DNA of 64,000 nucleotides from Stratiolaelaps scimitus (GCA_019614645.1 JABWDB010000018.1:2658501-2722500); one strand, 5' to 3'; shown: positions 32,448 to 46,203, counted from the first letter of the stretch. Numbers and translations are program-made. The notes: generated by a model not told the origin, from the sequence alone.

Positions 32448-33861
32448 ATTCGTTGTCAAGGGCAGATTTTTAATTCGACAGGGATCACACTTAATCAACA
32501 CAATCGGCAACGTTAGTCAAAGTGAACAAGCTAATTACGAGCCAGCACTGTCAATGTCCTCGAAGGAATGCCACATTAGGTGGCTGCAGGAGGCTTACAG
32601 TGATTAGTTTACCTATCAGATTCTCGAAAGAGGGTTATCAAATCTGTGCCACCTATATGTTATTATATAAGGTGCTCCAGGAATGGTTGGACACATTTCT
32701 CTGAGTGGATTGTCAAAATGGGCTTACGAACACTAACACGAGTAACATAAATGTGGCTTATTGCATCCGGGTAGAAAAACTGTAGGTGGAATTACTGCCT
32801 CGAAGGACACCCGATATGTAAGCTGGATATCGTCAATAATTAATGAGTGCGTTTTTCATCAAAAATAAACCTCGCGGGTCGAAGTTTACGCTGTGCAATG
32901 CTACTGGCCGTTCACTGGTTTATACAATTACTGGATACTTCGTGCGTTTTGCGTGCATCAATGCAAATGTGTATATCAAGCCTCACGAGTCACACGTCAT
33001 TCCATAATCAATGTCTGTCGAGTACGGGACCCATTGCGAGCAGGCGATCTTGACGATCTTCTGGAGCAAATACGAAGAGTTGAGTTTGGGTGCACTGCTG
33101 GCGCCGGATGCGGGCCGCAGACTTAGGGCACCTCAGAAGAATAAGTAAAAATGAAGATATGTTTGTTATGCTGTCCAACCTAACTCGTTGCAGTAACTTG
33201 AAACGAGAGTTTGCGCACTCTCAAATTGACGGGACCAACTTTTATCCATGGCGCGTCCACGGTATTATTCACCCATCGCATGATGCAAATATTGCCATAT
33301 CCAATGGCCTTCAGGTCATATTCAATAATAAGGTGATTCTCAAAAATATATATATATATATATATCTTCCCTGGTGCGCTGCAGCTTCCTGATTGCTGTG
33401 TGCTCTCGCGGCCGCGGTCTCCAGTAAAAATAGAGGTTTTTTTTATTCGTTTATTGAACAAAGGTACACCCAAGTATTCTAAAGAGGCATGAATTGCTCG
33501 GAGAGTCGTCTCCCAGCATTCGCTGAGAGGTGGCACATTTTTGTTACGTTTTTATTGTTGATTATTTTATCACTGGCCACCTTGTATCACTCGGTGCATT
33601 AACAATAGTGAACATGAAATGTATGCGCATCATAGAAATTGGGCACTACGAATTGATGTATTAGAACGACAAAAAAACACTTGCAATTGTATCAGTCGGT
33701 TGAGTGGGGTAACGATTGTGAGCGACTTCAGTATCAGGTGTTGGCAAGCCATCCCAGGCCTGGAAAATGCTTCCGATAGGTGGTAAGTGTATGGTAAATG
33801 TTTCATTGGCTAATTTAAGAAGCACTGCAATACTTATAATGCTTAAGCTCACTTATATGTC

Positions 33862-33935
33862 ACGCCGCGGGACTCGAACCTGGGTCCAGTGCTCTCTCAT
33901 TGGAGGATTAGTTAACGTACTAACTGTCCCCTTAC
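33862..33935 (-). ncRNA. tRNA-like segment, probably a SINE head or decayed tRNA (first copy)
   Basis: On the minus strand the sequence contains caggttcgagtcccg, a good match to the internal Pol III box B (GGTTCGANTCC). It is preceded at tRNA-like distance by gttagtacgttaac, a weak box A. The T-stem pairs imperfectly and no acceptor stem closes, so this is not a functional tRNA. It is repeated in the second 3.17-kb copy. Confidence 0.4.
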
Positions 33936-34812
33936 GAAATCGTTCCCGCATCTTGAACCTTTCGAATGTCGCATGCTAAGCCTGAAACCAAGCTCTCAGC
34001 GTGTGTACACTGATAGGGAAATGTACCGCAAAGTCTGCAATTAACCGCATATTTAACCACTCGCAATTGCCTGATCATCGAGCCTGTTGAAGAAGAAAGC
34101 GAAACGCATACAATGGTGTCGACATGGTCTAACACGAGGGCCATTCGCAATATACCCAGCCCGACCTATACTCGACACCGCCCGCAATCTGCGTGTCATA
34201 TCATACATATCTGGTGGCGAATACGGCGTAAGCTCGATTACCTCTGTGAAGATATCACTGATGCACCAATGACTCTGCAGACAAATCGATCTAATCGACA
34301 CAGATGAATCAAAGTGAAAACACAATTTCTAATGGACACCATAACATCTCTCGCAAGTGTCCTTTGGCAACAATTTATTCTAAGATGCTATTTACTTGGA
34401 AAACTCGGCAGATACTTCATTAATTTACACCGTCAGAGAGCACCAGAGGGACAAGAAACACGATCCCTGTTCCATTTAGTTCTATTTTATTGTTTTTCGC
34501 ATCTTGTTTATTTTCAAGAGAAGGTTGATTTCCCTCTCCCCCCCCCATTAAAGGGTTCGTCATTGGCATTTTAGCTCTTTCAATCAAATCCAATCAGTGC
34601 GTTTAGTGACATTAGTCTGCCTATGTCTACGCTAACATTGTAACCCATTATACATCTACCAATATGATTACTGTACATATACATTATTTACATTGTAGAG
34701 ATTACTGTGCTAGAGAAAACACATGATGACGAGAGATGGACTGCGCAGTGGACGCACGGTGGTCATCTCTACGTCGGATAATGACAATCACACTGTGGGC
34801 TTCTAATGAACG

Positions 34813-34814
<2 letters not shown>

Positions 34815-34865
<51 letters not shown>

Positions 34866-34893
34866 TATATATATATATATATATATATATATC
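34815..34893. repeat. (CT)n followed by (AT)n microsatellite
   Basis: A compound microsatellite. The CT tract is longer here than in the second duplicate (37987-38022), and the AT tract is similar. It is useful as a clock of divergence between the two copies. Confidence 0.9.
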
Positions 34894-35619
34894 TGGGACG
34901 CGCTGGGTAATCAATGATTGCTCTCTTCGATTTTGCCACTGCTCCACACAAACAATGGGGTTGGAAAAAGAACCTTCAACGCAAATGTTGAAAACATTTG
35001 CAAAATAATTTCTCATTGAAAGCATTTGTATTCAGACGCGGTGAGTAGATCTGGTGGGAAGCATTTCGTTATAGAATCTTAATATATATACATATTAAGT
35101 GAAGGCCCGCGACGTCGATTGCTTGATTGCATCTCCTCGTCGTGTGTCGTCATCAAGTTCAAGCACAGACACTCGACAACTAGTCAAATCCAGTAGCCAC
35201 AACGCAGAAACGGTCACACCGAGCGGTTAATTAGACGTTTATCCGCTGGTTGAGTCGGCAGACGCGGGAGAGGTGGCATAATTTGGCCCCCGCATGACAT
35301 TACATGAGGGAGGGCCGCAGGGAAAACCGAGTCAATTCAAGCGGTAATCAACGACTTTCTTGATGCGACGAGACGGCGGCGGCGGCGGTGGTGCCGGCGG
35401 CTGGAACTGTGCCAACCGTTGATCTGTTGGTGCATGCCTAATATTGATTCAACTGGGCGCTCGCACGTTATCGAGAAACGCGAAATTTGCCAATTTCGCG
35501 TTCCCCATCTCGTGCTATAATGGTGCGAAACTTGAAAAATCGTATTGTCGTTGCGCGCCCTTGTTTTCGTACAAATACTTCATATGAAGTTTCGAATTAA
35601 TATATATCTTATATAATAT

Positions 35620-37983
35620 ATTCGTTGTCAAGGGCAGATTTTTAATTCGACAGGGATCACACTTAATCAACACAATCGGCAACGTTAGTCAAAGTGAACA
35701 AGCTAATTACGAGCCAGCACTGTCAATGTCCTCGAAGGAATGCCACATTAGGTGGCTGCAGGAGGCTTACAGTGATTAGTTTACCTATCAGATTCTCGAA
35801 AGAGGGTTATCAAATCTGTGCCACCTATATGTTATTATATAAGGTGCTCCAGGAATGGTTGGACACATTTCTCTGAGTGGATTGTCAAAATGGGCTTACG
35901 AACACTAACACGAGTAACATAAATGTGGCTTATTGCATCCGGGTAGAAAAACTGTAGGTGGAATTACTGCCTCGAAGGACACCCGATATGTAAGCTGGAT
36001 ATCGTCAATAATTAATGAGTGCGTTTTTCATCAAAAATAAACCTCGCGGGTCGAAGTTTACGCTGTGCAATGCTACTGGCCGTTCACTGGTTTATACAAT
36101 TACTGGATACTTCGTGCGTTTTGCGTGCATCAATGCAAATGTGTATATCAAGCCTCACGAGTCACACGTCATTCCATAATCAATGTCTGTCGAGTACGGG
36201 AACCATTGCGAGCAGGCGATCTTGACGATCTTCTGGAGCAAATACGAAGAGTTGAGTTTGGGTGCACTGCTGGCGCCGGATGCGGGCCGCAGACTTAGGG
36301 CACCTCAGAAGAATAAGTAAAAATGAAGATATGTTTGTTATGCTGTCCAACCTAACTCGTTGCAGTAACTTGAAACGAGAGTTTGCGCACTCTCAAATTG
36401 ACGGGACCAACTTTTATCCATGGCGCGTCCACGGTATTATTCACCCATCGCATGATGCAAATATTGCCATATCCAATGGCCTTCAGGTCATATTCAATAA
36501 TAAGGTGATTCTCAAAAATATATATATATATATATATCTTCCCTGGTGCGCTGCAGCTTCCTGATTGCTGTGTGCTCTCGCGGCCGCGGTCTCCAGTAAA
36601 AATAGAGGTTTTTTTTATTCGTTTATTGAACAAAGGTACACCCAAGTATTCTAAAGAGGCATGAATTGCTCGGAGAGTCGTCTCCCAGCATTCGCTGAGA
36701 GGTGGCACATTTTTGTTACGTTTTTATTGTTGATTATTTTATCACTGGCCACCTTGTATCACTCGGTGCATTAACAATAGTGAACATTAAATGTATGCGC
36801 ATCATAGAAATTGGGCACTACGAATTGATGTATTAGAACGACAAAAAAACACTTGCAATTGTATCAGTCGGTTGAGTGGGGTAACGATTGTGAGCGACTT
36901 CAGTATCAGGTGTTGGCAAGCCATCCCAGGCCTGGAAAATGCTTCCGATAGGTGGTAAGTGTATGGTAAATGTTTCATTGGCTAATTTAAGAAGCACTGC
37001 AATACTTATAATGCTTAAGCTCACTTATATGTCACGCCGCGGGACTCGAACCTGGGTCCAGTGCTCTCTCATTGGAGGATTAGTTAACGTACTAACTGTC
37101 CCCTTACGAAATCGTTCCCGCATCTTGAACCTTTCGAATGTCGCATGCTAAGCCTGAAACCAAGCTCTCAGCGTGTGTACACTGATAGGGAAATGTACCG
37201 CAAAGTCTGCAATTAACCGCATATTTAACCACTCGCAATTGCCTGATCATCGAGCCTGTTGAAGAAGAAAGCGAAACGCATACAATGGTGTCGACATGGT
37301 CTAACACGAGGGCCATTCGCAATATACCCAGCCCGACCTATACTCGACACCGCCCGCAATCTGCGTGTCATATCATACATATCTGGTGGCGAATACGGCG
37401 TAAGCTCGATTACCTCTGTGAAGATATCACTGATGCACCAATGACTCTGCAGACAAATCGATCTAATCGACACAGATGAATCAAAGTGAAAACACAATTT
37501 CTAATGGACACCATAACATCTCTCGCAAGTGTCCTTTGGCAACAATTTATTCTAAGATGCTATTTACTTGGAAAACTCGGCAGATACTTCATTAATATAC
37601 ACCGTCAGAGAGCACCAGAGGGACAAGAAACACGATCCCTGTTCCATTTAGTTCTATTTTATTGTTTTTCGCATCTTGTTTATTTTCAAGAGAAGGTTGA
37701 TTTCCCTCTCCCCCCCCATTAAAGGGTTCGTCATTGGCATTTTAGCCCTTTCAATCAAATCCAATCAGTGCGTTTAGTGACATTAGTCTGCCTATGTCTA
37801 CGCTAACATTGTAACCCATTATACATCTACCAATATGATTACTGTACATATACATTATTTACATTGTAGAGATTACTGTGCTAGAGAAAACACATGATGA
37901 CGAGAGATGGACTGCGCAGTGGACGCACGGTGGTCATCTCTACGTCGGATAATGACAATCACACTGTGGGCTTCTAATGAACG

Positions 37984-38055
<72 letters not shown>

Positions 38056-38788
38056 GGGACGCGCTGGGTAATCAATGATTGCTCTCTTCGATTTTGCCAC
38101 TGCTCCACACAAACAATGGGGTTGGAAAAAGAACCTTCAACGCAAATGTTGAAAACATTTGCAAAATAATTTCTCATTGAAAGCATTTGTATTCAGACGC
38201 GGTGAGTAGATCTGGTGGGAAGCATTTCGTTATAGAATCTTAATATATATACATATTAAGTGAAGGCCCGCGACGTCGATTGCTTGATTGCATCTCCTCG
38301 TCGTGTGTCGTCATCAAGTTCAAGCACAGACACTCGACAACTAGTCAAATCCAGTAGCCACAACGCAGAAACGGTCACACCGAGCGGTTAATTAGACGTT
38401 TATCCGCTGGTTGAGTCGGCAGACGCGGGAGAGGTGGCATAATTTGGCCCCCGCATGACATTACATGAGGGAGGGCCGCAGGGAAAACCGAGTCAATTCA
38501 AGCGGTAATCAACGACTTTCTTGATGCGACGAGACGGCGGCGGCGGCGGTGGTGCCGGCGGCTGGAACTGTGCCAACCGTTGATCTGTTGGTGCATGCCT
38601 AATATTGATTCAACTGGGCGCTCGCACGTTATCGAGAAACGCGAAATTTGCCAATTTCGCGTTCCCCATCTCGTGCTATAATGGTGCGAAACTTGAAAAA
38701 TCGTATTGTCGTTGCGCGCCCTTGTTTTCGTACAAATACTTCATATGAAGTTTCGAATTAATATATATCTTATATAATATATATTCTC

Positions 38789-38791
<3 letters not shown>
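35620..38791. repeat. 3,172-bp tandem duplication, second copy
   Basis: This is a head-to-tail copy of 32448-35619, ending where the sequence passes into tatattctctat and a new (AT)n run (38786-38815). Single-base differences are visible, for example acgggaacc against acgggaccc (about 36199) and aacattaaatg against aacatgaaatg (about 36785). Its end lies 135 bp from the stop codon of the TLDc gene, so the duplication supplies part of that gene's 3' flank. Confidence 0.95.
37034..37107 (-). ncRNA. tRNA-like segment (second copy)
   Basis: Duplicate of the box B-containing tRNA-like segment at 33862-33935. The same reservations apply. Confidence 0.4.
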
Positions 38792-38819
<28 letters not shown>

Positions 38820-38925
38820 GCACCCTGTATATAGCATATATACATTGTGTGCTTTAAAAGTAATGTAATAAAAACAGCTGTTAACCAGTAATTAAAATTC
38901 CTTCCGCAATTACTTCCTCCGTTGT

Positions 38926-39513
38926 CTACCACTTATCGAAGAATGTCCACACCTCGACAGATCGAATGAGAAAGTCCTCGCTTTTCGATAGTGGTTTATT
39001 GTTGTAAGTGTCGCACATAAACGATGCTCCATCGCAGAAATCTTCCCTCAAATATAAGCCACTCAGGCCGCTTTTGCCTCCGCCGAACATCAGGTAAGTT
39101 GGGGCCGCAAAGATGCAATTTTCGTTGAGGAATGATGGCCCGTACGTCCGGAGATCGGGCTTGAACGAGAAGAGGAAACTTTCCCAGCGCCCATACCAGC
39201 GGGGCCGTATAAGTAGTGGATCAGTAGTGAGAACACCGAAGATCGTCCCCTGGAAATCCTTCACCACGAGAAGGACGGGACCATCGACGCTCTCCATTTG
39301 GCGGTACATTGTCATCAGGTTGTAGCCGTTCACCTCGGTGGAGAACGTTAATCGCCAGGGTTGGCTCTGCAGTCGGCACGGCATGCTTCGGTAGAGATCG
39401 CTGATCTGGCTTTCGGTGAGTATCGTCGACCGGCCTAGCATCTCGGGAGACATCGGCTCAATGACGGGGTCCTCATGGATCGACTCCTGAACCTCTGAAG
39501 CGGTGTTACCCAT
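38926..39513 (-). CDS. TLDc-domain protein (OXR1/NCOA7/TLDC2-type)
   Basis: A single-exon protein of 195 aa. The TLDc domain fills residues about 28-195: ILTESQISDLYRSMPCR, PWRLTFSTEVNGYNLMTMYR, GPVLLVVKDFQGTIFGVLTT, WYGRWESFLFSFKP, FGGGKSGLSGLYLRED, TYNNKPLSKSEDFLIRSVEVW. These follow human OXR1 block by block. TLDc proteins bind the V-ATPase and protect against oxidative stress; the short form resembles TLDC2. The start is ATG 39511-39513 in an excellent context (gtcgccATGg). The frame continues upstream only to a TTG. The N-terminus MGNTASEV fits the MGxxxS rule for N-myristoylation, suggesting membrane attachment. There is no LysM or GRAM region as in long OXR1/NCOA7. The start of the 3' flank is recent duplication. 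Confidence 0.92.
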   Translation of the reverse strand: MGNTASEVQESIHEDPVIEPMSPEMLGRSTILTESQISDLYRSMPCRLQSQPWRLTFSTEVNGYNLMTMYRQMESVDGPVLLVVKDFQGTIFGVLTTDPLLIRPRWYGRWESFLFSFKPDLRTYGPSFLNENCIFAAPTYLMFGGGKSGLSGLYLREDFCDGASFMCDTYNNKPLSKSEDFLIRSVEVWTFFDKW

Positions 39514-41326
39514 GGCGACTTTTTGAGCTGATCGACTTCGACGATGAGAAGACACCGATGTCAAACGCCGAACGCGTTCACTAGCAACGTCACGTCACTG
39601 AAGCTCGTTCGTAAAATGTCTCTTACGGCCCGTTGCACTCACAATATCTGTTAGCTTCGGCAGGGCGGAATTAGAGCGCACTTGTTTGCTTTGTCCTTGT
39701 ACACTCGCCTTGATTACAGTTCTCAGTTAGCAGTTATTTGCATTTACCAGCACCGATTACACGTTAAATTATGACGTTGAATGACGTGTTCACGAAGGCG
39801 GACTTCAAATGCTCACAAGCACACCGACGTTGATATCGGTACGCCGGTTGTGGAGAATTCTACTTTGCCAATTTCTTCAACGCAAGTTTCGGCGACGGCC
39901 GCGTGCCTGATAAGAGCTAGTCTTTGTTCCAATTCAACGATCGGATACGGACACGCTACGGTACGCGTCCCTTGACGCTTCACAGCACATCAGCATCTGT
40001 CAGCGGCCCTTATGGATCCGATGCTCGTCTCGAGATCAGTCCTTGAACGAAGGACACACTAAGTTGATTGTACAGTTAACGCCAACCAACTGGCCTTCGG
40101 GTACAACGAGACTATAGCGATCTCTTTGTCTCTCGAACACTAAGCGAGCTCCAGCCGCGAGCTCTAGCCCGAGCGTTCTGAAGCACCACCAACACTCGCA
40201 GAGTGCAGCAAGAAACACCTATCGCTGTATACAACAAAAAAACACACACTTTCGGTCACACGGTACGAGATAGGCAGGTACGAGACTGGCTGCGGACGCT
40301 TCTGCCGCAACAATGCGAAACGTCCACACGTACTTCCAACTCAATACTGCTGCTTGTTCGCCACTTTCGAACAGATGGTGTCAACAACGACAGTCACTTT
40401 CTTACTCCTGGCCCCACTCACCGGCCGTTTTGCTTGCGTCACTGTCTACGCCGGCCAGTTGGTACGTTCGTTTCGTCCCTCCGTTCGCTTGCTATCCACC
40501 CGTAGAGTGAGAGAGAGAGAAAGAGAGAGCGAGTTAGAGAGTACAGCGAGCAGCGGAAGACGGTTGGCTTCGGCAGGAGACTTGCTTGGCTGCGAGCCGA
40601 CTTTCGGCTGGAGACCGACCAACTCGGTTTGTCTACTCCACCGTCGTTGTTAATGCCGCAGTAATGCCGCGAGTACTACAGTTCCACGCGGCTGCTGCTG
40701 ATGCCGCCAGCTCTTCGGAGCAGTGTCCGTGCGCGGATCACCTATGGACTGGTGGATGAACTCTCGTCTCGTAATGGTGGCCGACTCAGCCAGCCTCTTG
40801 CTGCAAACGCCACCGTCGACTATATGGCTGTGAGAGCAAATATGGTGGCGCAAACCAAGTACGGGCAACCGCCGATAGACACACGGACAGCCTTGATTCC
40901 AGCACTGTTTCCACTTCGTTGGCTGTGCAAGCGTATGCTACGACCACTACTATTATTGTTGATTGGCTCGATATGTTCAGCTTTCCTATGCTGGCGCCAT
41001 CTTTGAGCGGCAGATCGAAGCAGATCCCATCTGAGTTTGGTTTGGCTTGCAAGCGTTACTCCGCCGTCTCAGTCCGACGATGCAGCAGTCAATGAGCTGA
41101 CGAACGATTATGCTCGTGCCGTCTTGTTGCCGGCCAACTCAGTGGTGCTACCGGCCGCTATCTCTGCTCACTCTTCACACTAGATATGTCGTAAGGTACA
41201 ACTCTCCTGTGCGCGCGAAAGCAGTACGACCATGTGCGCGTGACTCACTCAGCCAGCTGGGCTGACCAATTAGCCCGACAATCAGTCAGCGTATCGAGTT
41301 GTCGCTTGATATCTCCCTATTCTCGC
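39514..41326. other. GC-richer upstream region of the TLDc gene, no supportable gene
   Basis: This is possible 5'UTR and promoter of the TLDc gene, perhaps shared with a divergent plus-strand transcript. It includes a GA-rich run near 40506-40545. Many short overlapping frames occur on both strands, none with a recognised family. Confidence 0.4.
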
Positions 41327-41521
41327 ATGGCCCTCTCCAGAGGATTTCCCTCCCACCATTTCACCAATGGGTCATCATCATTCGGTGTGCGTGGCCACTC
41401 TGGAGGTGGGCGACCTTCGTCGTTTGTGTTTACTGACGACAGCGAAGACAGCGAGAGGAATCGGCAGACAGCAAATCTCCCTGCAACAACCGGACCTGGG
41501 GGGCAGGTCGCCGGGCAAGCG
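41327..41521 (+). CDS. Candidate first coding exon, unknown protein
   Basis: ATG 41327 in a good context (cgcATGg) opens 65 codons: MALSRGFPSHHFTNGSSSF, GRPSSFVFTDDSEDSERN, NLPATTGPGGQVAGQA. They end at a possible phase-0 donor (GCG|GTAAAC). The composition (Ser/Gly-rich, acidic patch) suits a disordered N-terminus. No downstream exon could be linked, and a chance ORF remains possible. Confidence 0.22.
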
Positions 41522-44500
41522 GTAAACTATTACGTGAATTCGCTCACAGCTGACGGTGTTTACGTTCGACGCGGGTATCGCGCAGACACGGCTTCAGGCT
41601 CGAGAGTCGACAGCGAAATGACACTTTGTACCGGGGCGTTTGGGCATATTTATCTGTTGGGCACGTGCGCTCCACATGTATCCGGTCGGCAGAGGAAACA
41701 CATCTTGACGTCGCGTAACTGCCGTCCGGGAGAGGGGGATCTATACTATTTCGGATATAGAGCGCCCACTACTGTTGCCGTCTTTACTGATATTATAATA
41801 GTAGGATATATTGGCAAAAATAAGACTATAATCTACTTTTCTTTTGTTCATACGCGATACGAGATTGGGACGAGATACACGCAGTAGGATGTAGATGTTG
41901 TTGTTGCCATGCTGGACGAAACGGCAGTGGTATTAGGGCGACTCTTGGTCGCTGGCAGCTGATAACGACGAGATAGTGGTGGTTACAGTGATTTTTCCCT
42001 AAAACATTCACGCATGCCGACTCGTCCGTTTATGACGACCACACAGTGCGAACAGGCACAGACCCACACAAACAGACCATGCCAGAAGCAGCAGAAAGCG
42101 GTTATCGACAGAACGCGTGCGATATGTCGCATCGTGTAAGTCAACACACCCTCACACAGCAGGACTCTCTGCGGAACCTCTCACGCAGACAGTAGGACTC
42201 TCTCATCGGTCATATGACGGCTTTGATCAGTTATAACAATACAATTTATGTTGATACCGCAGCTACCGTTGTGGATGCTGCTGCAATGTAGCAGCTTTCA
42301 AGGGACACATCCTACATCAGCCTCGAACGACCTGAGTGCTTCGCAGGCAGTAACTAGCGGTCAGAGGCAGTAACTGTGTCATGCCACGTATATATGACCC
42401 AAGGTTCGAAACGAATTTATAGACGACAGAATTCTAGTGACGATCAAACTGCCGAGCGGTGGCACAACGCGCACCCGAATCACAGTGGTAGCAATCGCAG
42501 CAGTAGCTGCTGCCGAGCGATGCTGTTGCGTCAAGGTGAGATGAAATAGCAAAAATTGCTGTCAGCTCTGTCAGATGCAACATGACGGCCGACCTTCTCA
42601 AGAGCCCCTTGGCACGCTTACCTGCATGCTCGTCTTATCAGTGAGTACGTGATTCGATATACGCTATTCATGCCCCATCGCGTGGTTGTTATTGCCGCTG
42701 TAACTGCTGCTGCTGCCGCTGGTGAACGTTTCAACAAGTTCCTCCTCAGCCGGAACATCGGTAGCTCTAGAGAACGGCTCCTCTCGGGTGATTACCCGAG
42801 TGTTTAACAAGCGGGGGATAGGGCACGAGGGGGAGAAAGAGAGAGAGCGAATATCTGTAGCTCTTATTGTTATTATCATGAGGTGTCAATGAAGCAAATG
42901 ACATCCATGGATGCTTCGAGTCACGTATGCCACAATGGTTTGGTCCGTTTGTGTGTGAGGCTTTTGCTACGCCGTACATTGTTGTATGAATCTGCCATGA
43001 GACAATATTTCCGGTGTTCTCTGAGCAGTGCTCGGCAGAAGGATCACTTTGACAGCAATACGCGTATGTCGTTTGTTCAACTAATATCACATGAAAAGAA
43101 CAATAAGTTAAACTTTACTTTGAGCTAACCGAGCTAAGAATACGTAGAGGAAGGTATTCTTAGAAGATGAATTTCACGTTCAGCGGATAGTACAATTGTT
43201 GCCCACGTTTATAACTGACTAATACATATATGCATGACTGCTAATGAAGTGTTTCGTTCGCTCCATGTCATATGAACGAATATAATACGGCGTCATGTTT
43301 CTGAAGTAGACGATCCTAACGGATATACGTGACAAAGTTGCTAATTCTATATACGCGATTACATTACAACTAAGACCGATGCAGCTCATGTTCGTGTTAA
43401 ATCATCTATCTAGCGGCACGCTTCAAACAGAGTCACTATTCACTATTGTGAATTGACATAGTTTTAGGCTAGCCATCTTCGGGGCGACACCACCTATTAA
43501 AGGAATGACACGAATTTGTTCTCGAAAGAGAGCATACATATATGCAAAAAATGTGAAAATGAACATATCCAAATTATCCATCAAGACACTAGGCGCTAAG
43601 AGCTGCAGGAAGTAGTCGATTTTGCTAGATATTCCGATATATGACTCTGAGCGATTCTCGCCATGAATGGAATGAATGACTCACTCAGTGAGCGAACGTC
43701 GTTAATGCATACTTACGTCACTGCGCGACGAAATAACATGAACCGCTCAATTTGACAGGTTATACCTTAGCGATAGAAAATCATTGTTGTTATGCATCCG
43801 GGTATATTTCATTTGCTGAAACTTATTTATATTGCTTTGTCTTACGCGTAGATAAGTTTCTATTAAGCGTCATCATTGCCTAAGATGCCCTAGAATTTAT
43901 ACGATATATGATTGCTGGCAAGGTCAGCTAATAACACAAGAAAACAGATGAGAAATTTATGACTACTAATTATCTATTAATGATAATTGACATTTGTATC
44001 GTCGTGTTCACGTATGATTTGTAATGAGCGTATATAGGCAATGACTATTTAACGAATGCAAATATGTTTGACGAAGTGGGAGAATTTGCAACGTGTTTCT
44101 AGTTGCCGTAAACATTTGTAAACCTTCCAAGTAAATGGATCACATAGGCCCACCTATCTCAATGGACCAGCTCGGGGCGACGTTAGGATCTTACCAGTAG
44201 ATAAGTTCTAACGCTAGTACTAAATCATACTAGTAGCCTCTAGTACGATTTTTCGATGCAGGCTCGTTAGCCGGACGACTTTCGCTGCATTTAAATAGTT
44301 CATTAAAGAACGTAGTCGAAGTGCTGAGTCCCAGCTCGATACCAGCTTCTTAGCTCCGAATCCCACTAGTGAAGATTAGTATCGCGCTCTATAAACCGGT
44401 AGCGGTTCATATACCGCATGCTCTATACAATACAGCTTCTATGATAATTTTGGGGGTGGAGGCTATCAAGGACAAAAATTCACCCCCTGGTTATCCTGTA

Positions 44501-46203
44501 GACGTTCGCACAGCAATAACCCTCCTTCAAGCATACAACAATATTGGCGCTAGCACGTAGCATCGACGTCTGTAGAATAAAATCAACTTTCAGGTGAGTT
44601 CCCTTATTATTAAGTAGGCGGTAGGATAACTCGGCGATTGCTGCATACACTTGACCTGCATGTAGCGATTTATCCCACTTTATTATTATAATACAATAAT
44701 TATGGCAGGATATACACGCTAAGATAAATGACCAGCTATAATCGTTTCAGTACTGTCAGATTAGATATTGTATTAGATGCTTTTTAAGACGTTGTGTCGA
44801 TCACCAACTCATTTACGATAGCCGTTTACGATTACATTGCAAATAGACAACACTATATTTTCCTGGTGATAAATATGTCTGACTGGATAACTCGATTGAC
44901 CATTCTACACTCCTGGTTGCCAATGTCGACGCTGCGCCTTTCTGGGTATACCACCTGGTGGCGTGACCCCTGCGGGCTGGCCTTAACCCAACGAAACCCC
45001 TGCCTGCCTATTGAGGACACTCAGAATTTGACTAGAATGTTGTCCGTTGATCAACAGGTCCCAAATGCTCAAGTCAATCTTAGTTGAAGGCGCTCGCAGA
45101 GACAATGATGACGATGGCCAGATGGCCATGCTAATCTCAAATTGTATACACGACAGACAAGTCAGAAAACAAGCCAAAACCAAAGAGAACGCTCCCGTTT
45201 AATAAGAATTATAAAAAAAAATGATCAAATACAGTAGCGCAAAACATGACGATGTTTGTTTTAACTGCGGCAGTGGTCTGTGTACGCTAGTCAAATCTAT
45301 CATGTGCACCAGACCTGACATGTACTTCAAAGGAGGACTTCTGTTGCGGTTCCTCGACAGCCATCCCACCGGTATCCTGATTGTAGAACCACGGACACTG
45401 TCTGGCTTCCTGACCACTGTTTCGATATCTTGCAGCTGGTGTTGGCATAAACCATATAAAACTTGAGCGGAAATTTTGGTTACCACATCTCAGGTGTGTA
45501 ACCTGAAAAGCGCGCAAGATACGTTAGCAATAGTGGAAAGTTATTCCACTCAGTACTTGAGGCTTATCGAGCCACAAATTCGTTCATTCCATTCGCTCTT
45601 TTAAGATTGAAAACTGCTAGACTTGCATTTCAGCCAAATTATCTCCTAAAATTACTGAGTAGTCAATCGTGAGCCTAACACTACCATCGAGAGAGTCCCT
45701 CGTATGTTGATGACTCATATCTATTTGCCTTTTGAATCAGGCCTCGGTGAAATCTACCGTCTTTGTATATATGGACTAATTGTCTTTACATAAATGGCTA
45801 TTCATTATGATTCAATGGGCATCTACACTTCTGCGCTAGCGCTTACGTAAGCGCTTCATTCACTGACTAACTGAATTGGCATCCTGGACTATAAGCAGGT
45901 GAGTTTTATTAACTCTACGGGGTTCAATGATATACAAGATCAAGTTTTGTTCCACACTCTACACATGGCTGTTTGAAGTAGAGAATTTCAGGATTCTGAT
46001 ACACACAACATTACTATCTGTCCATGAAAATATTAGGACATTTGGTCGCAGCTTAAGTGCAGGCGTCCTTCGAGATTCGGTGTGGTAGCCTTTTGCTGCC
46101 AGTATTACAATGTACTACAACGTTACTTGAGTAATATACACGTAAGGGAGCAAGTTGCCGTCGCGAATTTTCGAAAACCTTACGTCATATTAGTTAAACC
46201 ATA

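Larger units (their letters stand above)
32448..35619. repeat. 3,172-bp tandem duplication, first copy
   Basis: It begins at atattcgttgtcaaggg and is followed directly by a second copy at 35620. Identity is above 99.5% by eye: I see a handful of single-base changes, one C-run length difference and (CT)n/(AT)n length differences. Both junctions share an atattc-like microhomology. No family is recognisable in the open frames. The unit contains (AT)n at about 33346-33366, (CT)n then (AT)n at 34815-34893, and a tRNA-like segment at 33862-33935. Confidence 0.95.

Noticed and set aside
38926..39513. First impression of a phospholipid scramblase
   Set aside because: Block order (PWRL-YST--G-SL--MYR, GPVLLV-KD--G--FG, G-ESFLF) is that of a TLDc domain.
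38926..39564. Longer TLDc frame beginning at 39564
   Set aside because: The upstream initiator would be TTG. The ATG at 39513 has a strong context and gives a myristoylation-type N-terminus.
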